Assembly (NCBI GenBank): GCA_016271365.2
Contig: CM057450.1
Coordinates: 1,807,429,967 to 1,807,493,966, forward strand
Source: Neoceratodus forsteri
Lineage: Eukaryota; Chordata; Ceratodontiformes; Ceratodontidae
Direction of reading: 5' to 3'
DNA: 64,000 nucleotides
The translations under genes were made by a program, and so were the position numbers. The notes beneath the pieces were generated by a model, which had not been told where the DNA came from, ran no database searches, and worked only from the letters and a program-made list of their open reading frames with translations. Below, piece after piece: positions 1-10,284 of this stretch (the first letter of the stretch is position 1; every line of letters begins with the position of its first letter).

Positions 1-987
1 ATAAATTACACCTTATCTACCACCCTTCCTGTCTACTCTGGAGTCCCCCAAGGCTCCATTTTGGGTCCCCTGCTCTTTAGCATCTACTTGAATGCCCTAC
101 CCAAATTGTGCTCCGCTAACTTACTACTATACGCTGATGATGCGGCCCTCTATGCCTCGCACCGCAGCCCAACTGTCCTACAGTCCTCCCTCCAAGACTC
201 TTTCAACCAGATTGAAAGCTGGTTCACCAACCGTAGACTCATGGTCAATGTCAGAAAAACAAAGGCTATGCTCTTTGCCCACAGGCAAAGCAAGGCCAAG
301 GACATGGAACTAAAAGTCCTCTCCCACGCCCACCTCCCCCTAGAACAGGTTCATACCTATAAATATCTTGGCCTTACCTTTGGCACCTTCCTGTCCTTCC
401 ATGCCCATATTAACATTCTATCTTCAGCTATTAATGCCCGTATAGGTCTTCTCCTCCAGCAGAAGGACTGCCTTCCACCAGAAGCACTCAGTCTGGCTTG
501 TCACTTCTTCTGTTCTCTCTCTCTTGTTGACTGTGGGCTCCCCATCTATGCAGTTGCTGACCACACCACCCTGAACAAAATTCACCAAGCTATTAACAAA
601 GCATGCCGACTCCTCCTAGGAGCAGACAAACGCTCCCATACTTGCACTCTCTATGCCCTCACCAACTTTCTCACTCTGGAGGAGAGACTACAATATCAAA
701 CTTGTCTCCTCACCAAAATAATCTACCTGGGGCTGTCCCCCCTGGAGGTCTCTGCCTCCCTACTCTCATGCCCCCCCCCCCACTGTAATCACTTGTTTCA
801 CCATCAAACACATGTGGACCGTGCCCAGGGTCAGAACATCCCTAGCACAGCGATCCTTCCCTTATAGAGCCCCAGTATGGTACAATGAGCTCCCCCCAGC
901 CATTACCTCCCTCCCCAAACTAGGGCACTTTAAGACTACCCTAAAAAAACACATTCTCACTTTGCACCACTGCCAGTGTAACTGCTA
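1..987 (+). pseudogene. L2-clade LINE reverse transcriptase, C-terminal half (decayed)
   Basis: The frame is open from base 1, so the element starts outside the window. It opens with the RT motif [18 protein letters not shown], followed by the catalytic box YADDAALYA (about 130-156) and the post-catalytic block KYLGLTFG. The first frame stops at 867. The C-terminal block (VWYNELPPAITSLPKL) continues in another frame to a stop at 985-987. A run of about nine C at 772-781 lies near the likely frameshift. This is the layout of the RT C-terminus of CR1/L2-type non-LTR retrotransposons, which copy their RNA at a nicked target. No endonuclease is visible because the window begins downstream of it. 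The copy is not functional. Family assignment to L2 rather than another Jockey-superfamily clade is inference. Confidence 0.85.
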
Positions 988-1513
988 ATCCTCCTCTCTG
1001 ACCTAACCCATCCCAGAGCTGTCCCGGACAATGTCTTCTCCTAGACAGCACCCACTAACTCAGTTTCCCCAGCCTACAGATCCACAGACTTCTCAAGCTG
1101 ACCAAAGTGCCAGTATTGGGCTTCACTGCTCATACCAATATGTACTACTCCCAACTATTATTTACAACTGAATCAGTATTCAATGCATGGTACTACTACC
1201 CATAGCTACCAACTGTATAAGACAGTTTTTGTTATTGATCGCTGTATTTCTACTACCTGACGATGCCCATGAGACTGCACTTGCTCCGTAACCGATCCCA
1301 TTTGTGGTTATATTCAATACCCTAGCTATACACGTATAGGTCAATCGACATTTAGCTATTGTATGTAAAATACCTCTGTATAAGATGTGATTGTTATACT
1401 CCTGTCCTATACCATTGTATGTATGTTTTTATGTTTGACACGGAGCCTTTGTAAATGAGTCTATGACTCGAAGGGTTGTAATTCCTATGATATGTCAAAT
1501 AAATCAATAAGTA
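988..1513 (+). mobile_element. 3' UTR and tail of the same LINE
   Basis: Non-coding DNA after the RT stop ends in an AATAAATCAATAA tail at 1498-1510. Just upstream is a two-part stem-loop: outer arms CCTTT/GAAGG (1446-1450 and 1470-1474, one G-T wobble) and inner arms GAGTC/GACTC (1457-1461 and 1465-1469). The same 3' end recurs at 8.4 kb in sense and at 8.5 kb in antisense, which defines it as the family's 3' terminus. Confidence 0.75.
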
Positions 1514-2334
1514 AAGTGTTTCCATCTCTGCATGGCAGGATAATACTAAATCTGTTCAGAGCTGTAATAGACAAAGGTGTTCAGGCAGTTCACTCTTTTT
1601 GGAAACCATGTTAACACTTTGAGTCAGTTATGCCTCAGCTAGTCTCAGTTCAAAGATTTCCAGGCTGGAGAGGCTGGGCCTAAGGGTTACTTTCCTGTCC
1701 CTCTTGCAAGGCTTACCAAAAGAACTTGTGGTGGATGTTCAATGGTAACCACTCACAATTATCACAGTCCCTGGATCATGACATACAATTGACCGCAGGT
1801 CGCAGTTAGTAACAGAAGTACTTCTTCATGTGGCATAGAGAGCCCATTGCCAGGGGTTTCACATCCGAGAAGGCTGGCATATCGATGAGCATAATCGCCA
1901 TTTACAACAGCTGGTGCCATGAACTGTTTACATTTCATTCCTAGAGGGTGCAATTTGAACCTACTTGATTCTGCTACAGAGGGATGACACTGTTAATGTC
2001 CAGACCACTGACAACTAGAAGTGAGCAATGTGCTAGTCAACAGTTTCAGCTGCACAGCAGTAGATCTTCATGAGTGGTTGCCACTGGATGACATTGTTCC
2101 TGTTTAACAATGTCCATGCAGGAACTGTACCAGTTTGTGTCCCTCCGAAAGCAATACTGTTCAACCTCAGACTGGTCAAATCTGCTTTGATAACAACTGC
2201 TTCAGAGACTAGTGTACTCCTTCTGCAGCTTCCTTTACTATCTTACTCCCAGGGCCTGCTGTTGCATCCAAGCCTTCAGTCTGCCACTTGGACTCCAGAC
2301 AATATAGAAGTTGTCTAGTTCAGAGGATGTGTAA
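1514..2334. other. Stretch with no recognised feature
   Basis: Only short chance-like reading frames occur here. No transposon motif, RNA gene or clear repeat was recognised. Confidence 0.4.
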
Positions 2335-2583
2335 TCCATCTTCACTGAAAGAGTGGTGGATGCCTGGAGCAGTCTTACAGCAGAGGTGGTGGGGCTGAAA
2401 ACAGAGGTGGGCTTCAAGCATCCATAGGACAGACCCAAGGAAATCTTAGTTAAGTGGTGTGTGTGTGGGGGGGGGTCGAGATCAAGTAGGGTCTACAGTG
2501 ACAGTATAGGCAGGGTCAAATGGGCAGACTGTGTGGGCCAAGGGGTCCTTGTCTGCCATCAAATTCTGTTTCTATGTTTCAGG
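2335..2583 (+). mobile_element. CR1 LINE 3' end fragment
   Basis: This matches the 3' ends at 9.45-9.70 and 52.6-53.0 kb. It has the decayed C-terminal coding block for a verb-like 'fails to match exactly' FFTERVVD..W segment, then GATCAAGTAGGGTCT, GGGCAGACTG, CCTTGTCTGCCATCA and a terminal TCTGTTTCTATGTTTC. Repeated TATGTTTC units at the terminus are characteristic of CR1, which ends in short tandem repeats rather than poly(A). A GT/G run at 2459-2476 is a simple repeat inside it. Confidence 0.75.
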
Positions 2584-2949
2584 TTTTATTAGCAAGAAAC
2601 CCTTTCACCAGAAAGAGACTGAGGGTTCAATTCAGAGTAGTTTATACAGTTCATACTTATGATGGGCAGCATATTTTATGGTCTTTGCACCTCTCCTTGT
2701 GAGCGAATCATGGAGTTTCTGCTGGATTTGACAGAAACTGGTCTCCGTGTTCTCATCTGTCAACATTCATCTGTCAGCCTTTCTTTTTGCCATGAGATGT
2801 TCAACAGACCTCCATCACTCCACTTCTTACCATCATAATATTTCCCAGAGGAACTTCTCATGTCTGCCATTTGTACCAATGCAGCGGTGAACTTGATTCT
2901 TACCCTGGTTCTTAGTAGGCTGAGCGGCCTCCCTATTCAAGTGGGCTGC
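2584..2949. other. Stretch with no clear feature
   Basis: It may include the upstream part of the degenerate DIRS recombinase that becomes recognisable at about 2950, but I cannot align it by eye. Confidence 0.3.
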
Positions 2950-3720
2950 CACATGTGAGCTAAAGCTTTCCACTAAGAAAATCTTCTTCCTGGTAGTTAT
3001 CGTCATTACTTGATGGATATCTGAATTGCAGACTTTAGCCATGGACTCCCTTTCTGAAGCATGCCACAAAAATACAGTTGTTCTTCATATACATCTCAAG
3101 TTCCTGTCATAGGTGGGGTGAGATTTCAACTTTGGTCTGTCTTTGATTCTGTCGACATTTTTCCCTATCTGGGAACCCTTTGTGGGCTATACTACATTTT
3201 ATCACTGTAACACATATCCTCAGTTTCTACAGCGATAAATCACAAGAGCATAAGCAGTCAGCATAGCTGTTTGTGTCCTATGATCCTAATGACTCATGGA
3301 AACCTATCTACAGATGTTGCCTGCCTAGCTGGATTCTTAGCTGGATTCAGCGTTGTTTTTTTGCTCACCAAAAGTAATCAAAAAGGCTCAGTAAAAGTCC
3401 ATTCCATAATAGCAGTAACTGCATCTGTGACCTCACTAGCATGACTTCTATTGCAGATATCAGCAGAGCTTTAACATAGAATGGCTTTGCTACCCTTTGG
3501 TTTCATTCCAGATCACACGCAGGTTCTGAGTTGGTGGTACTAGTGTTAGCCAGTCCTTGTGAGTCCAGTTGTCTTACTGACCATCCTTATTTGGAGAGTT
3601 TGTTTTTACTGCTGGTCACTCAGCTAAAGAGTGGGGCTTTATGGAGAAGACTGACTTTTAGAAGATAGGAAAGTTACTTACCTATAACTCTTGATCTTCT
3701 AGGGTATCCCTTCCTTAGAG
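2950..3720 (+). pseudogene. Degenerate DIRS-type tyrosine recombinase with downstream end sequence
   Basis: In the plus strand, 2960-3060 gives a decayed block resembling the DIRS recombinase core around the first catalytic Arg (LSTKKIFFLV followed by ISELQTLA). The better copy at 50.35-50.45 kb reads LTWKTVFLVAITSARCISELQALS. Further downstream, 3455-3480 resembles the ADIC..ATW block. Both are riddled with stops. At 3659-3701 an 8-bp inverted pair (TAGAAGAT/ATCTTCTA) encloses a sequence resembling a DIRS terminal edge (GTTACTTACC). I infer an old copy of a different DIRS family. No complete catalytic set survives. Confidence 0.45.
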
Positions 3721-3839
3721 CAACACTCACCCACCCACTGTCCCTTGGAGTGACAGGTATTTTCTGTACATGTTTTATGTCCGAAGCCACCTATTTAGTT
3801 GTGTATCTAGTTTTTTTCAGACATATTTTTACATTTTTT

Positions 3840-3980
3840 AAGTGTGTGATCTAAATTAGTTTTATTATTGTGTTTTATTGTATTGTTGGTTTTATTGAAC
3901 TGTTGTTGTTTATTGATCTGTGTACGGTGCCCAGAGCCTCAGGGATTGGGCGTTGTTTAAATAAAATTTGCCTTGCCATG
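3840..3980 (+). repeat. Dispersed repeat 3' tail (GCCCAGAGCC..AAATAAAATTTGCCTTGCC type)
   Basis: A T-rich stretch leads to GTGCCCAGAGCCTCAGGGAT, then a TTTAAATAAAATTTGCCTTGCC-like end. The same 3' tail occurs at 8880-9025, so this is one dispersed family. The tail resembles LINE/SINE ends that finish in AAATAAA plus short direct repeats. I could not place it in a named family. Confidence 0.55.
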
Positions 3981-4989
3981 TGTCTGCCTCCCTTTTATTC
4001 ATCATCATAGTTTATGGGACATGTAGTCCCTTATAGGGACAGTTAAGCTATCCTATGCTTTGGTTGTGATAGGCTTATTGTTTTAAAATTATTTGCATTT
4101 AAAATTTCAAGTTGCTTATCACACGGTTGTTTTTTTTTCTCTTGGTAGACAAGGTGCGGAGGTGATTGTGGCTGGCGCTGCTATATACACACTCTATTGG
4201 TGCGCGTAGCACCGTATGTCATGATGTATGCATGGCACATACAAGACCCCAATGTTCTGACTCCCACAGTGTCCTAATATGTCAGGTTGAAGAAGAAAGA
4301 CTGTGGCTCTATGGAGTAGATACTCTGCATGATCAGGAGTTACAGATAAATCAATGTCCTTTTTGTGGAGCCTGATGAGTCTCTGCTTGCTGCCAAAGCT
4401 CATGGAGATCTTTTTTGGCATTAAATGTGATAGGAAGTAATTTTCACGTTGTTAACTGCCCACCGGGTTTTCATTTCCATGCCAGTTATATATTCTGATA
4501 TGCTTTTACCAATTTCTGATAAATAAATAATCTAACTTTGGGGTGCCCTCAGATTATCATAAAGTTCAGCTCGCCTTAGCAGCTATTGCTCCTTCTTCTC
4601 ATATTTCTAAGACATTCCATTAGGTCAGTTTCACCATTCCATACTATTCAAATGAACGGCCTGGAGTGGTGTTACTAATGTAATAGAATGTTCAGGCAGT
4701 GTGAAACGGGAGAGGTGCAAGGAGAGTGGGATTCAGGGTAGTTAGAAAGACAAAAAATGAGATCATGCATGGTCAAAATATATCAGAACATTGTATAAAC
4801 ACTAAAAGGAAAACAGGAGGGCATACAGAGGTGTAAAAAAACGATTTTCTATCACCCTTAAGTGTATATTGGTTCAAGCAGAACCAGCGTTTCTTTATGG
4901 ACACATTAAAAGCAGAACATTGGCAACACTTAATTGGGCATTTACACAGGGGGATTTAGTTGACATGGACACATACGTCAGAGTATATC
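3981..4989. other. Stretch with no recognised feature
   Basis: Short overlapping reading frames on both strands carry no recognisable domain. Part of it may belong to the L1-like copy that becomes readable at about 5.0 kb. Confidence 0.35.
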
Positions 4990-5635
4990 CTTGGTTGTTG
5001 GAATTTACAGTGACATACTGCCCAAACATACAGATCCTGGTCCACATACTTGCTCCCAGCTATTAAAATTACAGCCTCCACATTGTGGTGTGAATTCACC
5101 TGGAAATGTCAATCCTGCTTCTTCTACCCACCTAGAATCCAGGCCAAATATATACAGTAGGTACGGAATATGGAAATTGTTGGTGTAACTGTGGGGTGAC
5201 TGAAGCAGATCAGACTTACGTTTCTTGGGATTGTCTGATTTCCGGGATTATTAACATGATCTATTACGGCAATTTCGGCAGCTTTCTTTGGACAAATCTC
5301 TCTTCAGCCCATTCATGGTACTACTTACTATCCCGGGGTTCCAGGTGGGCTGTCGCTCACTGGTCTCTAGTTTGTTACTGGCAGCTAAAAAAGCCATCGC
5401 TAGACTGTGTATGCAACCGTGTCTTCCCACAGTGACTCAGTGGCAGCAAATAATCACTTTGATATATGTAAATGAAAAGTTGACTTATAGTCCTCACATT
5501 TTCAGGATCTCTGACAGAGATGAGTTTCATACTGTATGCAAATTGACTCTAGCTTTCTCCTGTGATACATTGCAGGTTCACTCTGTGGATTTTCACAATA
5601 CTGCACTTGGGGTCTTAAGACTGTTTTGTATATAG
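4990..5635 (+). pseudogene. L1-like LINE ORF2 C-terminal fragment (tentative)
   Basis: The peptide around 5360-5500 reads SLLLAAKKAIARL followed by PTVTQWQQIITLIYVNEKLT. This resembles the C-terminal end of L1-clade ORF2 (a block of the type LLxAAKxxIAxxW..P..xxW...IxxIYxxEKxT). Upstream, at 5180-5260, a Cys- and Trp-containing block could be the remains of the C-terminal Cys-rich motif. Frames shift between 5190 and 5290. The evidence is one conserved block, so the call is provisional. Confidence 0.5.
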
Positions 5636-5639
5636 AATA

Positions 5640-6630
5640 AGAAACATAGAAACATAGGAGCTGACGGCAGATAAGGACCGCAAGGCCCATCAAGTCTGCC
5701 CATTTCTTTTTCTACCTTATAAATGTGCCATCAGCCTTTGCTCTGTCAATGGCCTATCTATTCATACTCATCTCTGTTGCTCCCTTAACCCTATCCCATG
5801 CCTGTTTGAAGCCCTGCACTGTATTCATATCCACCACTTCCTGAGGTAGGCCGTTCCATACATCCACCACCCTTTCTGTGAAAAAGAACGTCCTCACATT
5901 ACCCCTTAATCGGCCTCCCTCTAATCTTATGCTGTGTCCTCTTGTCCTGCTATTTTTCTTATATTGAAACATGTTCAACGCTTTCATCTTGTTAATTCCC
6001 TTAAGGTGTTTTAATGTTTCGATCATAATCACCTCTCTCCCCTTCTTTATTCTAGGGTATGCATATTGAGCTCCGTTAATCTGTCCTCATATGTTTTCTG
6101 ATGCAGTCCTTGCACCATTTTGGTTGCCCTTCTCTGGAGCGCCTCAATTTGATTAATGTCCTTGTGAAGGTGTGGCCTCCAGTACCGCACACAATACTCC
6201 AGATGGGGCCTAACCAGTGTCCAACTTGTGATCCCCTACTAATACACCCTAACATCCCCCTAGCCTTACCTACTGCTTTAGTGGTCTGCTTGGATGATTT
6301 CAGGTCATCGGTGATGATTCCCAAGTCTCTTTCTTCCCTTGTTACTGCCAGCAACTCCCCTCCCAGCCTATAGGTGGCTTCAGGGTTTCTCTTCCCTGTG
6401 TGCATGATTTTGTACTTCTTTGCATTAAACACCAGTTGCCACTCTTCCGACCATTTTGCTAGCTTATCCAGATCTCTTCTTATTCTGCCCACCCCATCTG
6501 GATCATCTACTCTGTTGCAGATCTTGGTGTCATCCGCAAACAGACAAACCTTACCCTCCCGTTCATCTGCAATGTCACTGATGAAGATACTGAGGAGGAC
6601 TGGCCCCAGACCTCACCTCACCTGATTCTT
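5640..6630 (-). mobile_element. CR1 LINE, 3' end to RT, antisense
   Basis: Read on the minus strand this copy ends at 5640 with CTATGTTTCTATGTTTC, preceded by the family's GGGCAGACTTGATGGGCC region. Minus-strand coding blocks in order are an RT stretch with WQLVFNAKKYKIMHTG (6492-6370), an RDLGIITDDLK block, a GPIWSIVCGTG block, and the C-terminal GRLRGNVRTFFFTERVVDVWNGLPQEVVD (5940-5830; here abbreviated in several frames). Frameshifts separate the blocks. It is 5'-truncated near 6630. Confidence 0.85.
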
Positions 6631-7178
6631 TAATGTTTTATTAAGGTGGGACATGCCTATATTATTTTCCGGATACTTCCGTGTCAATGATAGCTATAGC
6701 TTTATTCATGGCCTTTACCACATTGTTCAATGTTTACCATTGTTTGACTATGATTAGTACTGATAGATGAGTCTGTATTACCTCTGCCTCAGTTTGTGAT
6801 ATTATATGCTTGTATACATCAATTTTTAATAAAAAATAAAATATAAATGAAAAAAAAACAGAATCAGCATTTGACATTAGCAAAGACATATTGTGGCCCT
6901 TCCAGCTTAAGGATTGAGGCTCTTGTGACATCCGCATCGGAGGCTAGGGGCGGTACTATGCCCGTTTTAACTGCTCTGCACCTTTTTTTAATGCGTCCAA
7001 ATGGCTCTCCAGTAACAGACTTGCCAGCATGTGTCAGCCCAGTCCCAAGGGTTGAGAGGGGGTCCTGAAACCTTCACTCCCTCCCCCACCAATGGCCGCT
7101 GATGTCCTCGCAGCGCTCTTCCATGGAGGAATCCAGGAAGTAAGCAGCAGTCCTGCCATCCAGTCAGGAAGCTATGGG
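6631..7178. other. Stretch with no recognised feature
   Basis: An A-rich AATAAAAAATAAAATATAA stretch near 6828-6850 could be a retroelement tail, but nothing upstream of it is recognisable. Confidence 0.35.
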
Positions 7179-7443
7179 CATACTTTTCAACTGTCCCTGA
7201 TTTCGCCTAAAATTTGTGTTTCTGTGACTAAAAAATTGGGATTGTAAGTACAAAATAATATCAAGCATTAAAGTTACAGACTTCTTGTTCTTTAGAAAAT
7301 GCATTTTGCACTAAGCCCCATATTCTACCTACTTTCTGGGTGGATATCTCTGATTTTAAAGATGTGTCCCTGCTTTTGGTCTTTTGCCCCTGATTTTTTT
7401 AAGCCTTGTCCCTGATTTATGAGGCAGGCGGTTGAGAGGTATG
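7179..7443. mobile_element. hAT-like MITE, 265 bp
   Basis: The ends are inverted relative to each other: CATACTTTTCAAC at 7179-7191 and, reading the minus strand from 7443, CATACCTCTCAAC. The flanks are GCTATGGG (7171-7178) and GCTAGGGG (7444-7451), an 8-bp target duplication with one mismatch. Eight-base duplications are typical of hAT transposons. There is no coding capacity, so it is non-autonomous. The interior contains several GTCCCTGATTT repeats. Confidence 0.6.
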
Positions 7444-7904
7444 GCTAGGGGGTGGGACTAATATTATGCAGTTTAACTAAGTATCCCCAAGAGGCCCTTC
7501 TGCTCTGTGGCCCTCATGCTAAGGGCCAAGCAGAAAGTACATTGGGGAGTCTACCTGGGAGTCAGCCATGGAAGATGCTGGCTACCATACTCACTAATGG
7601 ACCATTAATAGCCATGCTGAAGTCAAGGTAAAAGACTGCTGAAGTGTAGAGACAGCATATATAGCGAGCATTGCATAAGCAACTGGTGAATTACCAATTA
7701 ACTGTTCAGTGTAACTATTGTGCAGCATTGATTGCAACTGATCAGCGACGGGACTGCTAAGTAATCTGCTGTTCACTTTATCTTACATGTAATAGTTAAT
7801 GTTAATGTTCTGTGATTATACACTCAATTGTTATGTCATAGCCTAGCTAGATAGCATTGCCCAATGTATGTCTTCCCTAAGCTAGCCTATCAGAGTTAGT
7901 TAAT
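7444..7904. other. Stretch with no recognised feature
   Basis: No reading frame or repeat could be assigned. Confidence 0.35.
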
Positions 7905-8075
7905 TTACATAGAAGTTGTTGGTGGAGAAGGACCTCTTGGCCCACCTAGCCTGCCCTATTTTCCCTACCTACAGTGCCACTGCAGATCCTACTCGATCCC
8001 AGGTCCCCCCCCCCGCCTTATTTCTAAGGCCCCTTGTGTCTGTCCCATGCATGCTTGAATCTTGCTTGAGTCCAC
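7905..8075 (-). mobile_element. CR1 LINE 3' fragment, antisense
   Basis: The sequence GGACCTCTTGGCCCACCTAG and the later TGTCTGTCCCATGCATG block match the antisense CR1 copy at 48.05-48.25 kb (GGACCGCTTGGCCCACCTAG, TGTCTGTCCCATGCATTC). Only about 170 bp is left and the terminal TATGTTTC units are eroded. Confidence 0.7.
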
Positions 8076-8179
8076 TCTTGCACTTAGTTTTCCAGTTCAT
8101 CCCTTCCCTCCCTCTCCCTGCCATCCCTCTCTTCTTTCCCCAGCACCACTCATCCTCCTCTCTACCAGTATCCTGTTCT

Positions 8180-8480
8180 ACATACAGGTGCGACAAGGCC
8201 TTTGGCTGCTTTCAGCTATTTCCTTTGCAATCTCAGTATATTCTCCTCTCATCTTTTCAACTGGTTCACCTTCCAAACTTTTTGGCATTTCTCCTACTTG
8301 CAATGTAAATATGTTATTGATGGACTGTTTTGTTTACAACTCTGTACTGCTTGACCGTTTTTGTTAGCTACTTCGTTTTTCGCCTCCTTTGTATGTTTTG
8401 TCATCCTTTCCCAGTTTTTGACATGGAACCTCTGTAAAAGAGTTGCTATGTGCTCAGAGGTATTGTAATCCAAGATTGAA
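8180..8480 (+). mobile_element. LINE 3' UTR and terminus, sense
   Basis: The end GACATGGAACCTCTGTAAAA..CAGAGGTATTGTAATCC is the same terminus as at 1437-1485. Arms ACCTCTG (8428-8434) and CAGAGGT (8455-8461) pair perfectly over 7 bp. The tail is followed by a T-run. The 5' boundary is not defined. Confidence 0.65.
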
Positions 8481-8494
8481 TAACTATATTTTTT

Positions 8495-8760
8495 TTTTTT
8501 TTTTATTTATTTGTATTTCGGATGACACCTTTGAGCCGAGGGCTCTTTTACAAAGGTTCCACGTCAAGGCAATAAGGACAATAAGGTACAAAACATAACA
8601 TAACATGATCATTACAATGGAACTTACAAAAAAAAGACAAGTAAGGTTACAATAATAGCAGCCAAAGGCATTGTCAAGGAATTGTGTTGTAAGTTAATTA
8701 TACAGTACAAGTCATAGGCGGCTCAGTGACGTTTTGTTATTAGTGAGTTAGTGGGAAAAG
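8495..8760 (-). mobile_element. LINE 3' terminus of the same family, antisense
   Basis: On the minus strand this reads TTGACGTGGAACCTTTGTAA then the paired arms. Outer arms ACCTTTG/CAAAGGT lie at 8528-8534 and 8552-8558; inner arms GAGCC/GGCTC at 8534-8538 and 8542-8546. The poly-A/TTTATT end at 8490-8515 abuts the tail of the sense copy, so the two copies are tail to tail. Confidence 0.65.
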
Positions 8761-8879
8761 AGAAAGAAGAGTGGTGGTGAAATAAATAAATAAATTTCCC
8801 TAAACAAAGGGCATATAATATCTTTCTTACCACTGCTAGATAATCAGGGTTCAATTAATTTCCCTTCACTATGGGTACC

Positions 8880-9025
8880 TTATTTTGAGATTTATTGTTT
8901 TAGATTTCTTGTTGTTTTATATATGCTATTTATATAGTGTTTGTATTTTTATCCTTGCCTGTTTTTATGTAAGGCCCCCAGAGCCCCAGGTATTAGGCGC
9001 CATATAAATAAAATTGCCTTGCCTT
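8880..9025 (+). repeat. Second copy of the GCCCAGAGCC..TAAATAAAATTGCCTTGCC tail
   Basis: CCCAGAGCCCCAGGTATTAGG followed by CATATAAATAAAATTGCC matches the tail at 3925-3975. Both are preceded by a T-rich segment. Confidence 0.55.
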
Positions 9026-9454
9026 TTATTCTTCCTATCTGGGAGGCCTGTGTAGGCATAGGTCATGAGTTAATAGCGTTCTCCTTTGCCAGGTGACTAT
9101 GTTTTGCCTGATGTTACTGAATCATGACTTCTCTCTAACTGGGTGGCCTTAAACTCGTATAACTCAGGTGTTGTGAAAGTGTGAAGTCCTGGCCTCCTCT
9201 TTCTGGGTTGCCCTACATATTAGTATTCCCAGCACTTACCTGTTTTAGTTTAATCACCTAGTGTGTCCAAAATGGATTGCATTCTCTATTCATTCGTGAG
9301 TTCGTGGCTGCTTGCTTGCCTATCTCTGCTTACTGTTCAAATGCCATTAATACATCCTCACTTTGCGCTACCCCAGGATGTATCAAGCTTTGAAATGTCT
9401 AATCTTATGCTATATAAACATACGTTTGTAGATAATATATATTTGCTAGACTAA
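9026..9454. other. Stretch with no recognised feature
   Basis: A 63-codon frame at 9263-9454 carries no recognisable domain. Confidence 0.35.
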
Positions 9455-9700
9455 GGGGTAGCATGAGGAAGTATTTCTTCACAGAAAGGGTGGTGAATTC
9501 ATGGACTAGACTCCCAGCGGAGGTAGTGGGGGATTCAAGCATGCATGGGACAGGCATAGGAGAACCCTAGCAATAGGAACGAGGAGGTAAAGCCAGAGAT
9601 CAAGTAGGATCTGTGGCTTTTACAGGAGGCAGGGAAAATGGGCAGATTAGATGAGCCTAGCAGTCCTTATCTGCCATCAATTTTTATGTTTCTATGTTTG
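9455..9700 (+). mobile_element. CR1 LINE 3' end fragment, sense
   Basis: The coding remnant (CATGAGGAAGTATTTCTTCA, GAAAGGGTGGTGAATTCATG) corresponds to the C-terminal RRYFFTERVVNSW block. It is followed by AGATCAAGTAGGATCTG and the terminus TTTTTATGTTTCTATGTTT at 9681-9699. Confidence 0.8.
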
Positions 9701-9802
9701 TGCCAAGGTGTCTGTACCTAATTGCCCCTTTTCTCAAAAGGTCTCAGTCTTTTGTAGTTTTGTGTCCCCGCCCTAGGCCTGGCTTATTAGTATTGTTGAC
9801 CC

Positions 9803-10260
9803 TCTCTCTTTCTTCTCCTCATTGCCAGAGACATAGAAGCCAACCCAGGGCATCCACTGCCTACCCCACTCAGTACATCTATGAAAACTTGGCATGGAAG
9901 CAAAGGTCTACAGATTGCTTATATGGATATCAGGTGCCTTATCCCAAACCATGCTGATGTCATAGAATGGGATAGTCACTACAGCCCCGGTGTACTTGGT
10001 ATCTCTGAGACCTGGCTCAAACCTTCTATTCCAAATCACCTCTGTGCTCTGCCTGGGTACAACTGTATTAGAAATTATCATCCTGGCTCCAAGATGGGTA
10101 GAAGCTCTATGGGGTACTTTAAGTCCCACTTAAGCATCTCTACTCCAGGTACATCTGTCCCTTCTGTTAAGTGTTTTGGATTTAGCCATGCTCGGTGGCA
10201 CCAAAATTTTGCACCCCTTTTGCACTTATATACCCCCTGCTGGTAGACATTGAACACTCC
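9803..10260 (+). pseudogene. L2-clade LINE: decayed 2A-like motif and start of AP endonuclease domain
   Basis: A frame open from about 9800 reads LFLLLIARDIEANPGH (2A-like motif at 9824-9853), a short linker, then GLQIAYMDIRCL and GVLGISETWLKPS, the first two blocks of the apurinic-type endonuclease found in CR1/L2 LINEs. The same order occurs in the copy at 20.1-20.35 kb. In-frame stops at 9788 and 9797 show decay upstream. The frame ends where the hAT element (10285) enters. This is the first of several pieces of one LINE spread over 9.8-16.5 kb: the others are 12188-12277, 13892-15700, 15828-16145 and the tail at 16443-16525. Confidence 0.75.
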
Positions 10261-10276
10261 AACCCATCCTGAGTAC

Positions 10277-10284
10277 GGTTAGAC
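10277..10284. repeat. 8-bp target duplication of hAT element, left copy
   Basis: GGTTAGAC here is identical to 12180-12187. Confidence 0.85.
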
